Below, one piece after another: positions 1 to 9,691 of a stretch of 49,056 nt of DNA. The position numbers were made by a program, and so were the translations under genes. How positions within the stretch are numbered: position 1 is the stretch's first letter; each line of letters starts with the position of its first letter. This stretch comes from Glaciecola sp. UBA1851. Its GTDB lineage: Bacteria; Pseudomonadota; Gammaproteobacteria; Enterobacterales; Alteromonadaceae. The stretch covers positions 10,811 through 59,866 of the forward strand of contig DDIL01000050.1 in assembly GCA_002338515.1 (NCBI GenBank), given 5' to 3'. The notes below the pieces were generated by a model, which saw only the letters and a list, made by a program, of their open reading frames with translations, ran no database searches and was not told the origin of the DNA.

Positions 1-1518
1 TTCATCTCAAGGATTTTAGGGTTAGTTAGAGATGTGGTTGTCGCAAATTTTATGGGAGCTGGGGCAGGTGCAGACGTTTTCTTCTTTGCGAATAAAATAC
101 CAAATTTTCTGAGGCGTCTTTTTGCAGAAGGGGCTTTTGCTCAAGCATTCATTCCTGTTTTAACTGAAGTCCATCAAAAACACGATAAACAAACGTTGAA
201 GTTGTTTGTGGCCAAAGTGTCTGGCACCTTAGGTGCGATAGTTTTCGTGACTGCGATTCTAGGCGTGATAGGCTCTCCTGTCCTTGCAGCGCTATTCGGA
301 ACGGGGTGGTTTATTGATTGGCTTAATGATGAACCAGCGGGTGAAAAATTTGAACTAGCCTCTACATTACTTAAGATTACTTTTCCTTATATCTTTTTTA
401 TTTCTCTCGCAGGGTTTGTGGGGGCAATTCTAAATACCCTAAACCAATTTGCAGTGGCTGCATTTACGCCGGTTTTATTAAACATTTCTATTATTGCATG
501 TGCTTATTATTTAACGCCTTACTTTAATATAGGTGCATATGCGTTAGCGTGGGGAGTATTTATAGGTGGTGCGATTCAGTTATTTTTTCAATTACCATTT
601 TTATATCGAGCAGGATTACTAGTTAGGCCTAAATGGGGGTGGTCAGATCCAAACGTAAAAAAAGTTCGAACTCTTATGATCCCAGCAATGTTTGGTGTGT
701 CTGTTAGCCAAATAAATCTGCTTTTAGATACACTAATCGCTAGCTTCTTAGTTACAGGTTCTATCAGCTGGCTATATTATTCTGACAGACTGTTAGAATT
801 TCCACTTGGTTTATTTGGTATTGCTATTGCCACCGTCATTTTACCTACCTTATCAAGAAACCATACGGCGTCAGATAATCAAGCATTTTCCAGTAATCTT
901 GATTGGGCAATGAGGGTTATTGCGTTGTTGGGGATACCTGCAAGTGCTGCGCTTATTTGTTTAGCCTATCCCCTTATGTTAGTTATTTTCCAAAGAGGTG
1001 AATTCACCATTGATACTGCTCAAATGGCATCTTATTCGTTAATGGCTTATGCAATGGGATTATTTAGTTTTATGTTAGTAAAAATTTTTGCTCCAGCCTT
1101 TTATTCCAGACAAGATACTAAAACACCGGTAAAGATTGGTATTATTACCATGGTCGCAAATATGGTGTTTAACTTAATTCTCGCGTTTCCATTCGGTTAT
1201 GTTGGCTTGGCAATGGCGACTGCATTATCAGGGACTTTGAACGCACTTTTGTTATATTTAAAATTAAAACAATTGGGTGTATTTCAAATAAGTAAATCGT
1301 CAATGGTCTTTATCTTTAAAGTAATAGCGTCAACTGCAATCATGTCATGTGCAATTCTATATGTTTCTAATAATCATTCTTGGGAAATACTAAGCTTTAC
1401 AGATAGGGCATATGCATTAACTGGCACAATCCTAACTGGTCTAGGACTTTACCTATTAAGTGTCTTGATTCTTGGTATAAGGCCTAGTCACTTGTGGGTG
1501 TCAGATAAGCAAAAATAA
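1..1518 (+). CDS. murJ: Lipid II flippase MurJ, 5'-truncated by window edge
   Basis: MurJ moves lipid II across the inner membrane for peptidoglycan synthesis. The reading frame is open from base 1, and 505 residues are visible against about 511 in E. coli. The match begins near E. coli residue 18 (SRILGLVRD), so roughly the first 17 residues and the start lie outside the window. The GTG at 34 is internal, not a start. Family signatures seen are RRLFAEGAFAQAFIPV near the N-terminus, ITFPYIFFISLAGFVGAILNT, and YYSDRLLEFPLG. The protein is a string of hydrophobic segments, consistent with the 14-helix MOP/MVF fold. ribF follows after 112 bp, a common gammaproteobacterial arrangement, although rpsT, which often sits between them, is absent. 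Confidence 0.96.
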   Translation, partial: FISRILGLVRDVVVANFMGAGAGADVFFFANKIPNFLRRLFAEGAFAQAFIPVLTEVHQKHDKQTLKLFVAKVSGTLGAIVFVTAILGVIGSPVLAALFGTGWFIDWLNDEPAGEKFELASTLLKITFPYIFFISLAGFVGAILNTLNQFAVAAFTPVLLNISIIACAYYLTPYFNIGAYALAWGVFIGGAIQLFFQLPFLYRAGLLVRPKWGWSDPNVKKVRTLMIPAMFGVSVSQINLLLDTLIASFLVTGSISWLYYSDRLLEFPLGLFGIAIATVILPTLSRNHTASDNQAFSSNLDWAMRVIALLGIPASAALICLAYPLMLVIFQRGEFTIDTAQMASYSLMAYAMGLFSFMLVKIFAPAFYSRQDTKTPVKIGIITMVANMVFNLILAFPFGYVGLAMATALSGTLNALLLYLKLKQLGVFQISKSSMVFIFKVIASTAIMSCAILYVSNNHSWEILSFTDRAYALTGTILTGLGLYLLSVLILGIRPSHLWVSDKQK

Positions 1519-1565
1519 ATTTATGGTTAAAAAATTAAAAAAAGCGCATTTAAACGCCATTGTGG

Positions 1566-1595
1566 TTGGTATTAAATCGTGCGACGCTTTATAAT
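1566..1595 (+). promoter_or_regulatory. Putative sigma-70 promoter for ribF operon
   Basis: A consensus TATAAT lies at 1590-1595 and a partial -35 TTGGTA at 1566-1571, with an 18-bp spacer, 36 bp before the ribF start. The -10 is perfect but the -35 is only a half match. The position in the murJ-ribF gap fits a promoter for ribF-ileS-lspA-fkpB-ispH. This is an inference from sequence alone. Confidence 0.5.
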
Positions 1596-1630
1596 CGCGG
1601 TTTTTATTCAATGATTAATCTTAGTATCAC

Positions 1631-2554
1631 GTGGAATTAATTAGAGGCATTCACAATATTCGCGACAAACACCATGGTTGTGTATTGACTATAGGTAAGT
1701 TTGACGGAGTTCATTTAGGCCATCAAGCTGTTCTAAAGCAAGTGCTTTTGCAAGCAAGTCGGCTTAACTTGCCAGCGATCGTAATGGTTTTTGAACCACA
1801 GCCTGAAGAGTTATTTACACCAGAGTATGCACCTGCCCGTCTTTCTTTACTAAGAGATAAATATAAATACTTACAAGAAGTTGGCGTACACAAATTATTA
1901 TGTGTTAGATTCTCTAGAGCATTTTCGAGTATGAGTCCAACACAATTTGTGCAAGACTTTTTAGTGGATAAATTAGGTGTAAAATTTTTAGTTGTTGGTG
2001 ATGACTTTCGTTTCGGCTTTAATCGTGTTGGTGACTTCGAATTTTTACAAAAAGCAGGCTCTGAACAAGGCTTTCAGGTTGTTAGTACGCAAAGCTTTAG
2101 GATGGCTGAACATAGAATAAGCTCTACAGCAATAAGAAATGCGCTAGACATAAATGACTTTGAACACGCTAATGCTATGTTGGGGCGTCCTTTTGTCATT
2201 TCTGGCAAGGTTGTTCACGGTGAAAAAAACGGCAGAAAAATTGGCTACCCAACAGCCAACATATTACTTAATCGCCATAAATCACCCTTATCAGGTGTGT
2301 TTGCGATCAAAGTAATGCTCAATGGTAACTTATACAAAGGCGTCGCTAATATTGGCAAACGACCAACTCTAAATGGCAATAGAATGCAATTGGAAGTCAA
2401 TATTTTCGAATACAATGGTGATTTATACGGTAAATTTCTTGAAGTAGAATTTATTGCAAAAATTAGAGATGAAATAAAATTCTCTGATTTACAAACACTG
2501 AAACAACAAATTTTAAAAGATGCAGAGCAAGCCCGACAGTTGCTTGCAAATTAA
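1631..2554 (+). CDS. ribF: Bifunctional riboflavin kinase / FMN adenylyltransferase
   Basis: RibF makes FMN from riboflavin and then FAD from FMN. The 307-residue length is usual. The N-terminal nucleotidyltransferase domain shows GKFDGVHLGHQ (about residues 22-32) and the ISSTAIR motif (about 164-170). The C-terminal flavokinase domain shows GRKIGYPTAN and GVANIGKRPT. The start is GTG, chosen because MELIRGIHNI aligns exactly with the E. coli N-terminus. No strong Shine-Dalgarno sequence is seen. It is 19 bp from ileS and is probably cotranscribed with it. Confidence 0.96.
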   Translation: MELIRGIHNIRDKHHGCVLTIGKFDGVHLGHQAVLKQVLLQASRLNLPAIVMVFEPQPEELFTPEYAPARLSLLRDKYKYLQEVGVHKLLCVRFSRAFSSMSPTQFVQDFLVDKLGVKFLVVGDDFRFGFNRVGDFEFLQKAGSEQGFQVVSTQSFRMAEHRISSTAIRNALDINDFEHANAMLGRPFVISGKVVHGEKNGRKIGYPTANILLNRHKSPLSGVFAIKVMLNGNLYKGVANIGKRPTLNGNRMQLEVNIFEYNGDLYGKFLEVEFIAKIRDEIKFSDLQTLKQQILKDAEQARQLLAN

Positions 2555-2573
2555 AGACTGAATGGAACCCTAT

Positions 2574-5393
2574 ATGAGTGATTATAAAGCGACCTTAAAC
2601 TTACCCGATACGGCTTTCCCAATGCGTGGTAATTTGGCTCAACGTGAGCCAAAAATGCTGAAAGCTTGGGATGAGAAAAAGCTCTATCAGAAAATTAGGG
2701 AAGCCAAAGAAGGTAAAAAACCTTTTATTTTGCATGATGGCCCTCCATACGCTAATGGTGATATTCATATAGGTCACGCAGTTAATAAGATTCTTAAAGA
2801 TATAATCGTTAAATCAAAAACGCTTTCAGATTTTGATGCGCCTTATGTTCCAGGTTGGGATTGCCATGGCTTACCCATTGAACTTATGGTTGAGAAAAAA
2901 GTAGGTAAACCAGGTAAAAAAGTAACCGTAGCTGAATTTAGACAAAAATGTAGAGACTACGCCGAACGACAAATTGCTGGGCAAAGCAAAGACTTTCAGC
3001 GTCTAGGTGTACTTGGAAACTGGCAATCGCCTTATAAAACTATGGATTTCTCTAGTGAAGCGAACATTATTCGCGCATTAGCAAAAATTGTAAACTCGGG
3101 ACATTTAGAAAAAGGCTTTAAGCCGGTGCATTGGTGCACTGACTGCGGTTCTGCTTTAGCAGAGGCAGAAGTTGAATATCAAGATAAAGTGTCTCCAGCG
3201 ATTGATGTGGCGTTTTCTGTGGTCGATTTAGAGGCTATGTCTACAGCGTTCCAATGCGTTTCAACTAAATTAGATAATACTGCAGTCGTTATTTGGACGA
3301 CTACTCCTTGGACTATACCTGCCAACCGAGCAATTAGTATTCATCCTGAACTAGAATATTCAGTAGTTAATATTAATTTGCCTAATGGCAGCAAGCAGTT
3401 AGTGATAGCGTCAGAATTAGTGGAAGAGTGTGCAAAAAGGTATGCTGCTGAATCGTTTGAAGTTGTTGCAACTTGTGCTGGTGAAGCGCTTGAAAATACG
3501 TTATGTAAACATCCTTTGCTTGATTTAAACGTCCCCGTCATTCTTGGTGAACATGTTACTACTGAATCGGGAACGGGTTGTGTGCATACAGCGCCTGCAC
3601 ACGGGGTTGACGATTTTAACGTGGGTAAAAAATACAATATTGAAGTGTATAATCCTGTTGGTCCAAATGGTGTCTACTTACCAGAAACGCCTCATTTTGC
3701 TGGCCAGCATGTTTTTAAAGCGAACCAGTCAATCACTGAAGCTTTAGATGACGCTAATGCTTTAGTTTTGAATGTTAAGTATGAGCATAGTTATCCGCAT
3801 TGCTGGCGTCATAAAACTCCCATCATTTTTAGAGCAACACCGCAATGGTTTATCAGTATGGATAAACAAGGATTGCGTAGCGCATCGCTTGAACAAATTA
3901 AAAAAACGCAATGGATACCAGCATGGGGTGAAAATAGAATTACTTCTATGGTAGAAGGAAGGCCTGACTGGTGTATATCAAGACAACGAACTTGGGGCGT
4001 TCCAATTTGTTTGTATATTCACAATAGTACTGGTGAAATACATCCTCAAAGCCAAGCGTTTATGGAAACAGTTGCGTTAGCCGTCGAGCAAAAAGGAATT
4101 CAGGCTTGGTGGGACTTAGATGACAAAGAATTGCTAGGTGATGATGCTGAAAACTACACAAAAGTAACCGATACACTAGATGTTTGGTTTGACTCCGGTG
4201 TGACTCACTATTTTGTAGTAGACAAAAGAGATGATATTCCGAGCACTGCAGATTTATACCTAGAAGGATCTGATCAACATAGAGGTTGGTTCATGTCTTC
4301 TTTAATGTCATCAACCGCTATGCATGGCTATGCCCCATATAAGCAAGTACTAACCCATGGCTTTACGGTTGATGCTAATGGTAAAAAAATGTCAAAGTCA
4401 CTAGGTAATGTTGTGGCTCCGCAAGAGGTGACCAATAAACTAGGGGCAGATATTTTACGTTTGTGGGCAGCGAGTACAGACTACAGAGGCGAAATGACAG
4501 TTAGCGACGAAATTTTAAAACGCTCTGCTGATTCATATCGAAGAATAAGAAATACTTGTCGATTCTTACTTGCGAACTTAAACGGATTCGATCCTGCAAC
4601 TGATTTAGTTGAGCCAAAAGATATGATAGCGCTCGATGCATGGGTAGTAGATAGAACGAAAAAAATGCAAGAACAGATTCTATCTGCATATGACAAGTAC
4701 GATATGTTGATTGTTTGTCAGACTTTAATGCAGTTTTGTTCAATAGACTTAGGTAGTTTTTATTTAGATATTATTAAAGACAGACAATATACTGCTAAAT
4801 CGGACGGTATTGCTCGTCGCTCATGCCAAACTGCGCTCTACCACATAATGGAAGCATTAGTTAAATGGATGGCACCTATCATGAGTTTTACTGCTCAGGA
4901 ATTATGGGAAGTGATGCCAGGGCAGCGCGATGAGTTTGTATTTACAGGCACATGGTATAACGACTTGCCAGATATGCCGCCAAGTAAATTTGATAATACT
5001 TATTGGCAAGAAGTGCTTAAGCTGAAAACTGAAGTAAATAGTGCACTAGAGCAGGCAAGAAACGCTAAAACCATTGGCGGGTCATTAGAAGCCGAGGTTA
5101 CGGTATATGTTAATCAGCAAACATTTGACCTTCTCGCTTCGCTTGAAGATGAATTACGATTTGTCTTAATTACATCAGAAGCTCAAATAAAGCCACTTAA
5201 AGACAAACCTGCACAAGCTGTTAGCACTTCAAATGAGGAAGTATTCGTGCTGGTTGAAAAATCTGAATATGAAAAATGCACTAGGTGTTGGCATCATAAG
5301 AGCGAAGTTGGAAAGGATCCTAACCACCCAGAATTGTGTAACAGATGTATCGATAATGTAGAAGGCGATGGAGAAACCCGCCAATATGCTTAA
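2574..5393 (+). CDS. ileS: Isoleucyl-tRNA synthetase
   Basis: This class I aminoacyl-tRNA synthetase charges tRNA-Ile. The 939 residues match E. coli (938). Seen are the HIGH motif (GDIHIGHAVNK, about residue 64), the editing-domain WTTTPWTIPANRA, the KMSKS loop (KKMSKSLGN), and a C-terminal zinc finger with CTRCWHH and CNRC cysteine pairs. An upstream ATG at 2562 would add four residues. The ATG at 2574 is preferred because MSDYKATLNLP matches the E. coli N-terminus and GGAA sits six bases before it. It overlaps lspA by 8 bases. Confidence 0.97.
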   Translation: MSDYKATLNLPDTAFPMRGNLAQREPKMLKAWDEKKLYQKIREAKEGKKPFILHDGPPYANGDIHIGHAVNKILKDIIVKSKTLSDFDAPYVPGWDCHGLPIELMVEKKVGKPGKKVTVAEFRQKCRDYAERQIAGQSKDFQRLGVLGNWQSPYKTMDFSSEANIIRALAKIVNSGHLEKGFKPVHWCTDCGSALAEAEVEYQDKVSPAIDVAFSVVDLEAMSTAFQCVSTKLDNTAVVIWTTTPWTIPANRAISIHPELEYSVVNINLPNGSKQLVIASELVEECAKRYAAESFEVVATCAGEALENTLCKHPLLDLNVPVILGEHVTTESGTGCVHTAPAHGVDDFNVGKKYNIEVYNPVGPNGVYLPETPHFAGQHVFKANQSITEALDDANALVLNVKYEHSYPHCWRHKTPIIFRATPQWFISMDKQGLRSASLEQIKKTQWIPAWGENRITSMVEGRPDWCISRQRTWGVPICLYIHNSTGEIHPQSQAFMETVALAVEQKGIQAWWDLDDKELLGDDAENYTKVTDTLDVWFDSGVTHYFVVDKRDDIPSTADLYLEGSDQHRGWFMSSLMSSTAMHGYAPYKQVLTHGFTVDANGKKMSKSLGNVVAPQEVTNKLGADILRLWAASTDYRGEMTVSDEILKRSADSYRRIRNTCRFLLANLNGFDPATDLVEPKDMIALDAWVVDRTKKMQEQILSAYDKYDMLIVCQTLMQFCSIDLGSFYLDIIKDRQYTAKSDGIARRSCQTALYHIMEALVKWMAPIMSFTAQELWEVMPGQRDEFVFTGTWYNDLPDMPPSKFDNTYWQEVLKLKTEVNSALEQARNAKTIGGSLEAEVTVYVNQQTFDLLASLEDELRFVLITSEAQIKPLKDKPAQAVSTSNEEVFVLVEKSEYEKCTRCWHHKSEVGKDPNHPELCNRCIDNVEGDGETRQYA

Positions 5394-5886
5394 TTACTTT
5401 AAACAAACTGGTCTCAGGTTTGTATGGATTTCGTTAATAATTTTTGTTCTCGACCAAATAACTAAACATGCAATTGTAGATGGTATGAGTCTGTATGAGT
5501 CTATACAGATTTTACCTTTTTTTAATTTAACTTATGTGCATAACTATGGCGCAGCTTTTAGTTTTCTTTACGATGCAGGTGGGTGGCAACGTTACTTTTT
5601 GTCGGCCGTAGCACTTATCGTAAGTGCAGTGATTATTTGGTGGTTAAAAGATGCATCCAAAGAGCAAATACTCCTTCCAGTCGCATTTTCGTTTATTTTA
5701 GGTGGTGCGCTAGGAAATGTTTTTGACCGTTTGGTTTATGGCTATGTTATTGATTTTCTTGATTTTTATTATGGCAGTTATCATTGGCCCGCGTTTAACG
5801 TAGCTGACTCAGCTATTTTTATAGGTGCAGCTTTACTTATTATAGATATTTTCAAAAACAAAGATGAGGATAATTCACATGACTGA
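5386..5886 (+). CDS. lspA: Lipoprotein signal peptidase (signal peptidase II)
   Basis: LspA is an inner-membrane aspartyl protease that cleaves prolipoproteins after lipid attachment. From this ATG the protein has 166 residues with four hydrophobic segments. The catalytic pair is D123 (in YVIDF) and D141 (in FNVADSA), the same numbering as in E. coli, and this is why 5386 is preferred over the upstream ATG at 5368. The conserved NYGAAFSFL and GNVFDRL motifs are present. The gene begins inside the ileS stop region and its end overlaps fkpB, so translation is probably coupled. Confidence 0.94.
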   Translation: MLNYFKQTGLRFVWISLIIFVLDQITKHAIVDGMSLYESIQILPFFNLTYVHNYGAAFSFLYDAGGWQRYFLSAVALIVSAVIIWWLKDASKEQILLPVAFSFILGGALGNVFDRLVYGYVIDFLDFYYGSYHWPAFNVADSAIFIGAALLIIDIFKNKDEDNSHD

Positions 5887-6334
5887 TACCTATTCAACGA
5901 GTGATATTTTGATAGGTGACAACAGCGAAGTTATTTTGCATTTTGACCTCACTTTAGAAGATGGAACTGCTGCTGACAGTACTCGAGCAAATAATAAGCC
6001 AGCTAAAATGGTAATGGGCGATGGTAGCTTGACTCCAAACTTTGAATCGTGTTTACGAGGCCTTAAAAAAGGTGATAAAAAATCTTTTACATTACCTGCT
6101 AACGATGCTTTTGGTATGCCCAATCCAGACAATATATATCATCTAGATAAAACAAAGTTTAGCGCAGATATGGAACTGAAAGAAGGGATGATAATGGGCT
6201 TTTCTCAACCAGATGGTAGTGAACTACCCGGAATAATTAGAAGCATAGCAGGGCATTCTGTTACGGTTGACTTTAATCACCCGCTCGCGGGTCAAACTGT
6301 TGTATTTAACGTTGAAATTATTGATGTGAGGTAA
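5879..6334 (+). CDS. fkpB: FKBP-type peptidyl-prolyl isomerase FkpB
   Basis: FkpB is a SlyD-like cytoplasmic peptidyl-prolyl isomerase, here of 151 residues. It shows the FKBP core LHFDLTLEDGT, the LRGLKKGDKKSF flap region, and DFNHPLAGQTV, which is nearly identical to the E. coli protein. Two ATGs are possible (5864 and 5879). The second has GAGGA eight bases upstream and gives the expected N-terminal length. It overlaps the lspA stop by 8 bases, the classical lspA-fkpB-ispH order. The insert-in-flap domain is recognisable between the two FKBP halves. Confidence 0.92.
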   Translation: MTDTYSTSDILIGDNSEVILHFDLTLEDGTAADSTRANNKPAKMVMGDGSLTPNFESCLRGLKKGDKKSFTLPANDAFGMPNPDNIYHLDKTKFSADMELKEGMIMGFSQPDGSELPGIIRSIAGHSVTVDFNHPLAGQTVVFNVEIIDVR

Positions 6335-6337
6335 CCT

Positions 6338-7282
6338 GTGCAAATTCACTTAGCTAACCCAAGAGGCTTTTGTGCTGGCGTAGATAGAGCCATTACAATA
6401 GTTGAACGAGCGCTTGAAATTTTTGAACCACCCATTTTTGTGCGACATGAAGTAGTTCATAATAAATTTGTTGTAGATGGTCTCAAAGAAAGAGGTGCTA
6501 TTTTTGTTGATGAACTAAGTGAAGTACCTAATGATGCAATTGTGATTTTTTCTGCTCATGGGGTTTCTCAAGCTGTTAGAAGTGAAGCGACAGAACGTGG
6601 CTTAAAAGTGTTTGATGCAACCTGTCCGCTTGTAACTAAAGTACACATGGAAGTAATGCGAGCAAGTAAAAAAGGAACAGAATGTATTCTTATTGGTCAT
6701 CATGGACATCCAGAAGTTGAAGGCACAATGGGACAGTACAGTAATAAAAATGGTGGAATTTACTTAGTAGAGTCGATTGATGATGTATCGAATTTAGAAG
6801 TGAATAACCCAGAAGAGTTATATTATTGCAGTCAAACAACCTTGTCTGTTGATGACACTGCTGACGTCATTGAAGCACTTCGAGCAAAATTCCCTAAAAT
6901 TGATGGGCCGAGAAAAGATGATATTTGTTATGCCACGCAAAATCGACAAGATTCTGTGAGAGAACTAGCAAATGAGTGTGATGTGTTATTTGTGGTCGGT
7001 GCCCAAAATTCATCAAACTCAAATAGGCTAAGAGAGTTATCCGAAAAAATTGGTGCAAAATCTTATTTAATTGCTGACAAAGAATGCATCAAAAAAGAAT
7101 GGTTGGAAAATGTAACAAATATCGGCGTTACCGCAGGTGCATCAGCACCCGAAGTCCTTGTACAGGGCGTGGTCGAAAAGCTTATTGCTTGGGGGGCAAC
7201 CCATGCAACCGAACGAGCAGGTCGTCCTGAAAATGTAGAGTTTGCTGTTCCTAAAGAATTACGTATTAAACAGATAACATAG
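6338..7282 (+). CDS. ispH: 4-hydroxy-3-methylbut-2-enyl diphosphate reductase
   Basis: IspH is the last enzyme of the MEP isoprenoid pathway, a [4Fe-4S] protein making IPP and DMAPP. The 314 residues are normal. The cluster cysteines are in RGFCAGVDRA (Cys12), FDATCPLVTKVH and DDICYATQNRQ. The substrate-binding HGHPEVEGT and SSNSNRL motifs are intact. The start is GTG with GAGG six bases upstream, and MQIHLANPRGFC aligns with E. coli. It follows fkpB by 3 bp and ends the housekeeping operon. Confidence 0.97.
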   Translation: MQIHLANPRGFCAGVDRAITIVERALEIFEPPIFVRHEVVHNKFVVDGLKERGAIFVDELSEVPNDAIVIFSAHGVSQAVRSEATERGLKVFDATCPLVTKVHMEVMRASKKGTECILIGHHGHPEVEGTMGQYSNKNGGIYLVESIDDVSNLEVNNPEELYYCSQTTLSVDDTADVIEALRAKFPKIDGPRKDDICYATQNRQDSVRELANECDVLFVVGAQNSSNSNRLRELSEKIGAKSYLIADKECIKKEWLENVTNIGVTAGASAPEVLVQGVVEKLIAWGATHATERAGRPENVEFAVPKELRIKQIT

Positions 7283-7317
7283 TATACCTTTTGTATTTCC
7301 TACCGCTTTAATATTGC

Positions 7318-7365
7318 TAACCCTTAAAGTATTATATAAAACATAATCAAAGGGTTACCTTTTTA
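7318..7365 (+). terminator. Possible rho-independent terminator after ispH
   Basis: TAACCCTT (7318-7325) pairs with AAGGGTTA (7350-7357) across a 24-base AT-rich loop, followed by CC and five T residues at 7360-7364. The loop is longer than usual, so confidence is moderate. It lies 35 bp after the ispH stop. The rest of the 265-bp gap to pilV holds a TATAAT at 7440-7445 without a convincing -35, which may belong to the pil operon promoter. Confidence 0.5.
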
Positions 7366-7547
7366 TCAAACAAAACTTCAAGACTACCCGCACTTATATA
7401 ACCGTCCCTAGGTTCACTTTTTGCTCATTTTTAATACGTTATAATCAGACAAAATAACCAATAATTGTCGGAAAACGCTATTCTGTCGATAACAAAGAGC
7501 AGAAATTAAAGTTATTAACGAGTTAGTTCAAGACGAGCCAAATTAAA

Positions 7548-8174
7548 ATGAAAAAATCAGTACAGTCAATCAAAAACCAACATGGCGTGGGCATGATTGA
7601 GGTGCTTGTGACCTTAGTAATACTGTCAATAGGATTATTGGGTGTAGCCTCACTACAATTTGTTGGATCTTTCTCAAATAAAGAGGCGCTAGCTAGAACC
7701 CAGGCCATCATGGTTTCGCAGCAAATGTCCGAGAGGCTGCAAGCAAGCTCTATTACCTCTTCGGTTACAGACGGATTCGTTGTTCATAACAATTATTTCG
7801 ATAAAGATATTTATAACTTTAAAAACCTGAGTTGTACCGGAAGTAGCCCTCCTTACGAATGTTATTGTCTGACATTTCCCGCAGATATCCCCGATTGCCA
7901 GGCAGGTAGCTGTACTCAAGCTGAAATTGCGGTATTTGATGCTTATCAAATATCTTGTGCAACCGTTTTAGAAAACCCCAATGCAGAAATAGACGTAAGT
8001 TGTGCCGATAATGACGTTACCGATATTGACGCATGTACTGCTGGTTCCATTCATAAAATTATTATCAAATGGCCTGCTCAAAAATGGCGGGGCGATGACC
8101 GGGTTGTTAATGACAACTGTAATTCTAGCGACGAAGCAATTTATGATTGTGTAGTGAAAGAGGTCACGTTATGA
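7548..8174 (+). CDS. pilV: Type IV pilus minor pilin PilV
   Basis: This is a 208-residue minor pilin expected to help prime pilus assembly in the inner membrane. It has a type III signal sequence: a 13-residue basic leader ending HG, then VGMIE with glutamate at mature position 5, then a hydrophobic helix (VLVTLVILSIGLLGVASLQ). The PilV signature ALARTQAIMVSQQMSERLQA follows the helix. The soluble domain contains many cysteines. It is first in pilV-pilW-pilX-pilY1 and its 3' end overlaps pilW by four bases. Symbol assignment rests on gene order and the N-terminal motif. Confidence 0.88.
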   Translation: MKKSVQSIKNQHGVGMIEVLVTLVILSIGLLGVASLQFVGSFSNKEALARTQAIMVSQQMSERLQASSITSSVTDGFVVHNNYFDKDIYNFKNLSCTGSSPPYECYCLTFPADIPDCQAGSCTQAEIAVFDAYQISCATVLENPNAEIDVSCADNDVTDIDACTAGSIHKIIIKWPAQKWRGDDRVVNDNCNSSDEAIYDCVVKEVTL

Positions 8175-9043
8175 ATCTGAAACAGAATAGTCAGGTTAAA
8201 CAACGAGGTTTCACATTGATTGAGGTGATGATTTCGCTCACCTTGGGCATAGTCATTTCCGCTGCGATTATCCAAGTGTTGGTTGGTAACTCAATGACCG
8301 ACAAACTAAATAGAGCCATAGCTAGCACTCAAGAAAGTGGTCGATATATAGTTAGTAGAATGAGAAATGAGCTTCTAATGGTAGGGCTTTATGATTCTCT
8401 TAATCCAAATCTCAGTACTATTGTAGATATCGCCGAAGAAGAATCATTTGTTCGAAATCATCCTGTTCCTTTGGCTGGTGACTTTATTGATAGGGTCGAA
8501 TTAGGTGCCGAAGATGGCGCAGATGGTTCAAACGATACATTGGTCGTTGGTTTACAAGGTTTAAGAGATTGCCGTGGATATAAATTAGGGTATGCCGATG
8601 ACGAAGAATTCTATGTCGTAAATGAATATTTTGTATCTGACAATAAATTAAAATGCCGAGGATTTGACGGTAGAGTATTAAGAGGTCAAAGAGCAGCTGT
8701 TGGTCATAACAATCATGCTGCATTTACTATTCTTGACGATGTTTATTCTTTTCAAGTTACTTATGGGTTAGCTGATCCCACCGCAAATAATAATCAAACA
8801 ACACCTGTTCGATATGTCAGTGCGGCTAATTTAGATGCAGCATTAAGTTCTGGACAGCATATAGTCAATATACGCTTAGCAATGGTCATTAAAGGGGAAG
8901 GCGATATCCGACTCGATAAAGAAGCAAGCTTTAAACTTTTAGATGAGGATAGCTATACCGCCCCTGACAAAGGGCTATATAAAGCTTTCGAAACCACAGT
9001 AACACTGCGAAATATGAGAAATTTTGCAAGGAGTAGTTCATGA
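8171..9043 (+). CDS. pilW: Type IV pilus minor pilin PilW
   Basis: This is a 290-residue minor pilin. The leader MNLKQNSQVKQRG is followed by FTLIE, a perfect prepilin peptidase site, and a hydrophobic helix (VMISLTLGIVISAAIIQVLVG). The ATG at 8171 is chosen because AAAGAGG lies seven bases upstream; a TTG at 8147 would only lengthen the leader. The family trait ESGRYIVSRMRNEL follows the helix. It overlaps pilV by four bases and pilX by four (ATGA), showing translational coupling. Confidence 0.9.
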   Translation: MNLKQNSQVKQRGFTLIEVMISLTLGIVISAAIIQVLVGNSMTDKLNRAIASTQESGRYIVSRMRNELLMVGLYDSLNPNLSTIVDIAEEESFVRNHPVPLAGDFIDRVELGAEDGADGSNDTLVVGLQGLRDCRGYKLGYADDEEFYVVNEYFVSDNKLKCRGFDGRVLRGQRAAVGHNNHAAFTILDDVYSFQVTYGLADPTANNNQTTPVRYVSAANLDAALSSGQHIVNIRLAMVIKGEGDIRLDKEASFKLLDEDSYTAPDKGLYKAFETTVTLRNMRNFARSSS

Positions 9044-9681
9044 AGTTAGATACTCGTACAAACATATTTTGTGATACTGACCACACTAAGTTAGTTAGTA
9101 AAAGTTATAAAATGCTTGAAAAACAAAAAGGCTTAGTTTTAGTTTTTGCACTATTAATTTTGCTGACTATTACAATATTAGGTGTCGCTGCCGTTTCCAG
9201 TAGTTTATTGCAGGGTAAAATGGCTACCTCCTCAGAGCGTCGTTCCGTCGCGTTTGATGCAGCTGAAGCTGCTATTGCTGGCGTTGTGTTTGAATCTGAA
9301 GATGAATCAATATTAATTGACCCTACTCTAACTGACCCGCTATCAGAAGCTCGACAGCAGACGCCTATCGATTTAGATGTTGAACAACTTAGCTGTTTTG
9401 ACGAGAACAGAACAGATAGAGTTATGACAAAAAATGGTTTGCCATTCGGCATTAGGCACACATCTGCGGCCAATTATAGCGACAATCCACCCACTACTAG
9501 TTGGTCAAAAACTGCATTTATACGAGAGCAAGCGTGCAGGGGATCTAGTAACGTAATTGGAGGAAGTAATATTAATTGCCATGTATTTCTAATAAGAGGA
9601 TGTGGTCAGTTGGAAGGCAGTAACTATGTGGTTGCAAATACAATATCAGCAGCGGTTTTCGCTCCTGCATCAAGCCAGTGA
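9040..9681 (+). CDS. pilX: Type IV pilus minor pilin PilX
   Basis: This is a 213-residue PilX-type minor pilin. After KQKG comes a hydrophobic stretch LVLVFALLILLTITILGVAA, then SSSLLQGKMA, matching the PilX N-terminal family pattern. Mature position 5 is not glutamate. The start at 9040 has an excellent AAGGAG six bases upstream but implies a 31-residue leader. An internal ATG at 9112 would give the usual short leader but lacks a ribosome site. It overlaps pilW (ATGA) and lies just before pilY1. Confidence 0.85.
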   Translation: MKLDTRTNIFCDTDHTKLVSKSYKMLEKQKGLVLVFALLILLTITILGVAAVSSSLLQGKMATSSERRSVAFDAAEAAIAGVVFESEDESILIDPTLTDPLSEARQQTPIDLDVEQLSCFDENRTDRVMTKNGLPFGIRHTSAANYSDNPPTTSWSKTAFIREQACRGSSNVIGGSNINCHVFLIRGCGQLEGSNYVVANTISAAVFAPASSQ

Positions 9682-9691
9682 GGTAACAGAT

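Noticed and set aside
3341..3637. Minus-strand ORF inside ileS
   Set aside because: It lies wholly within a well-conserved gene and has no family similarity; the same holds for the other antisense frames in the window.
5368..5385. Upstream start for lspA
   Set aside because: It would shift the catalytic Asp numbering and has a poorly spaced ribosome site.
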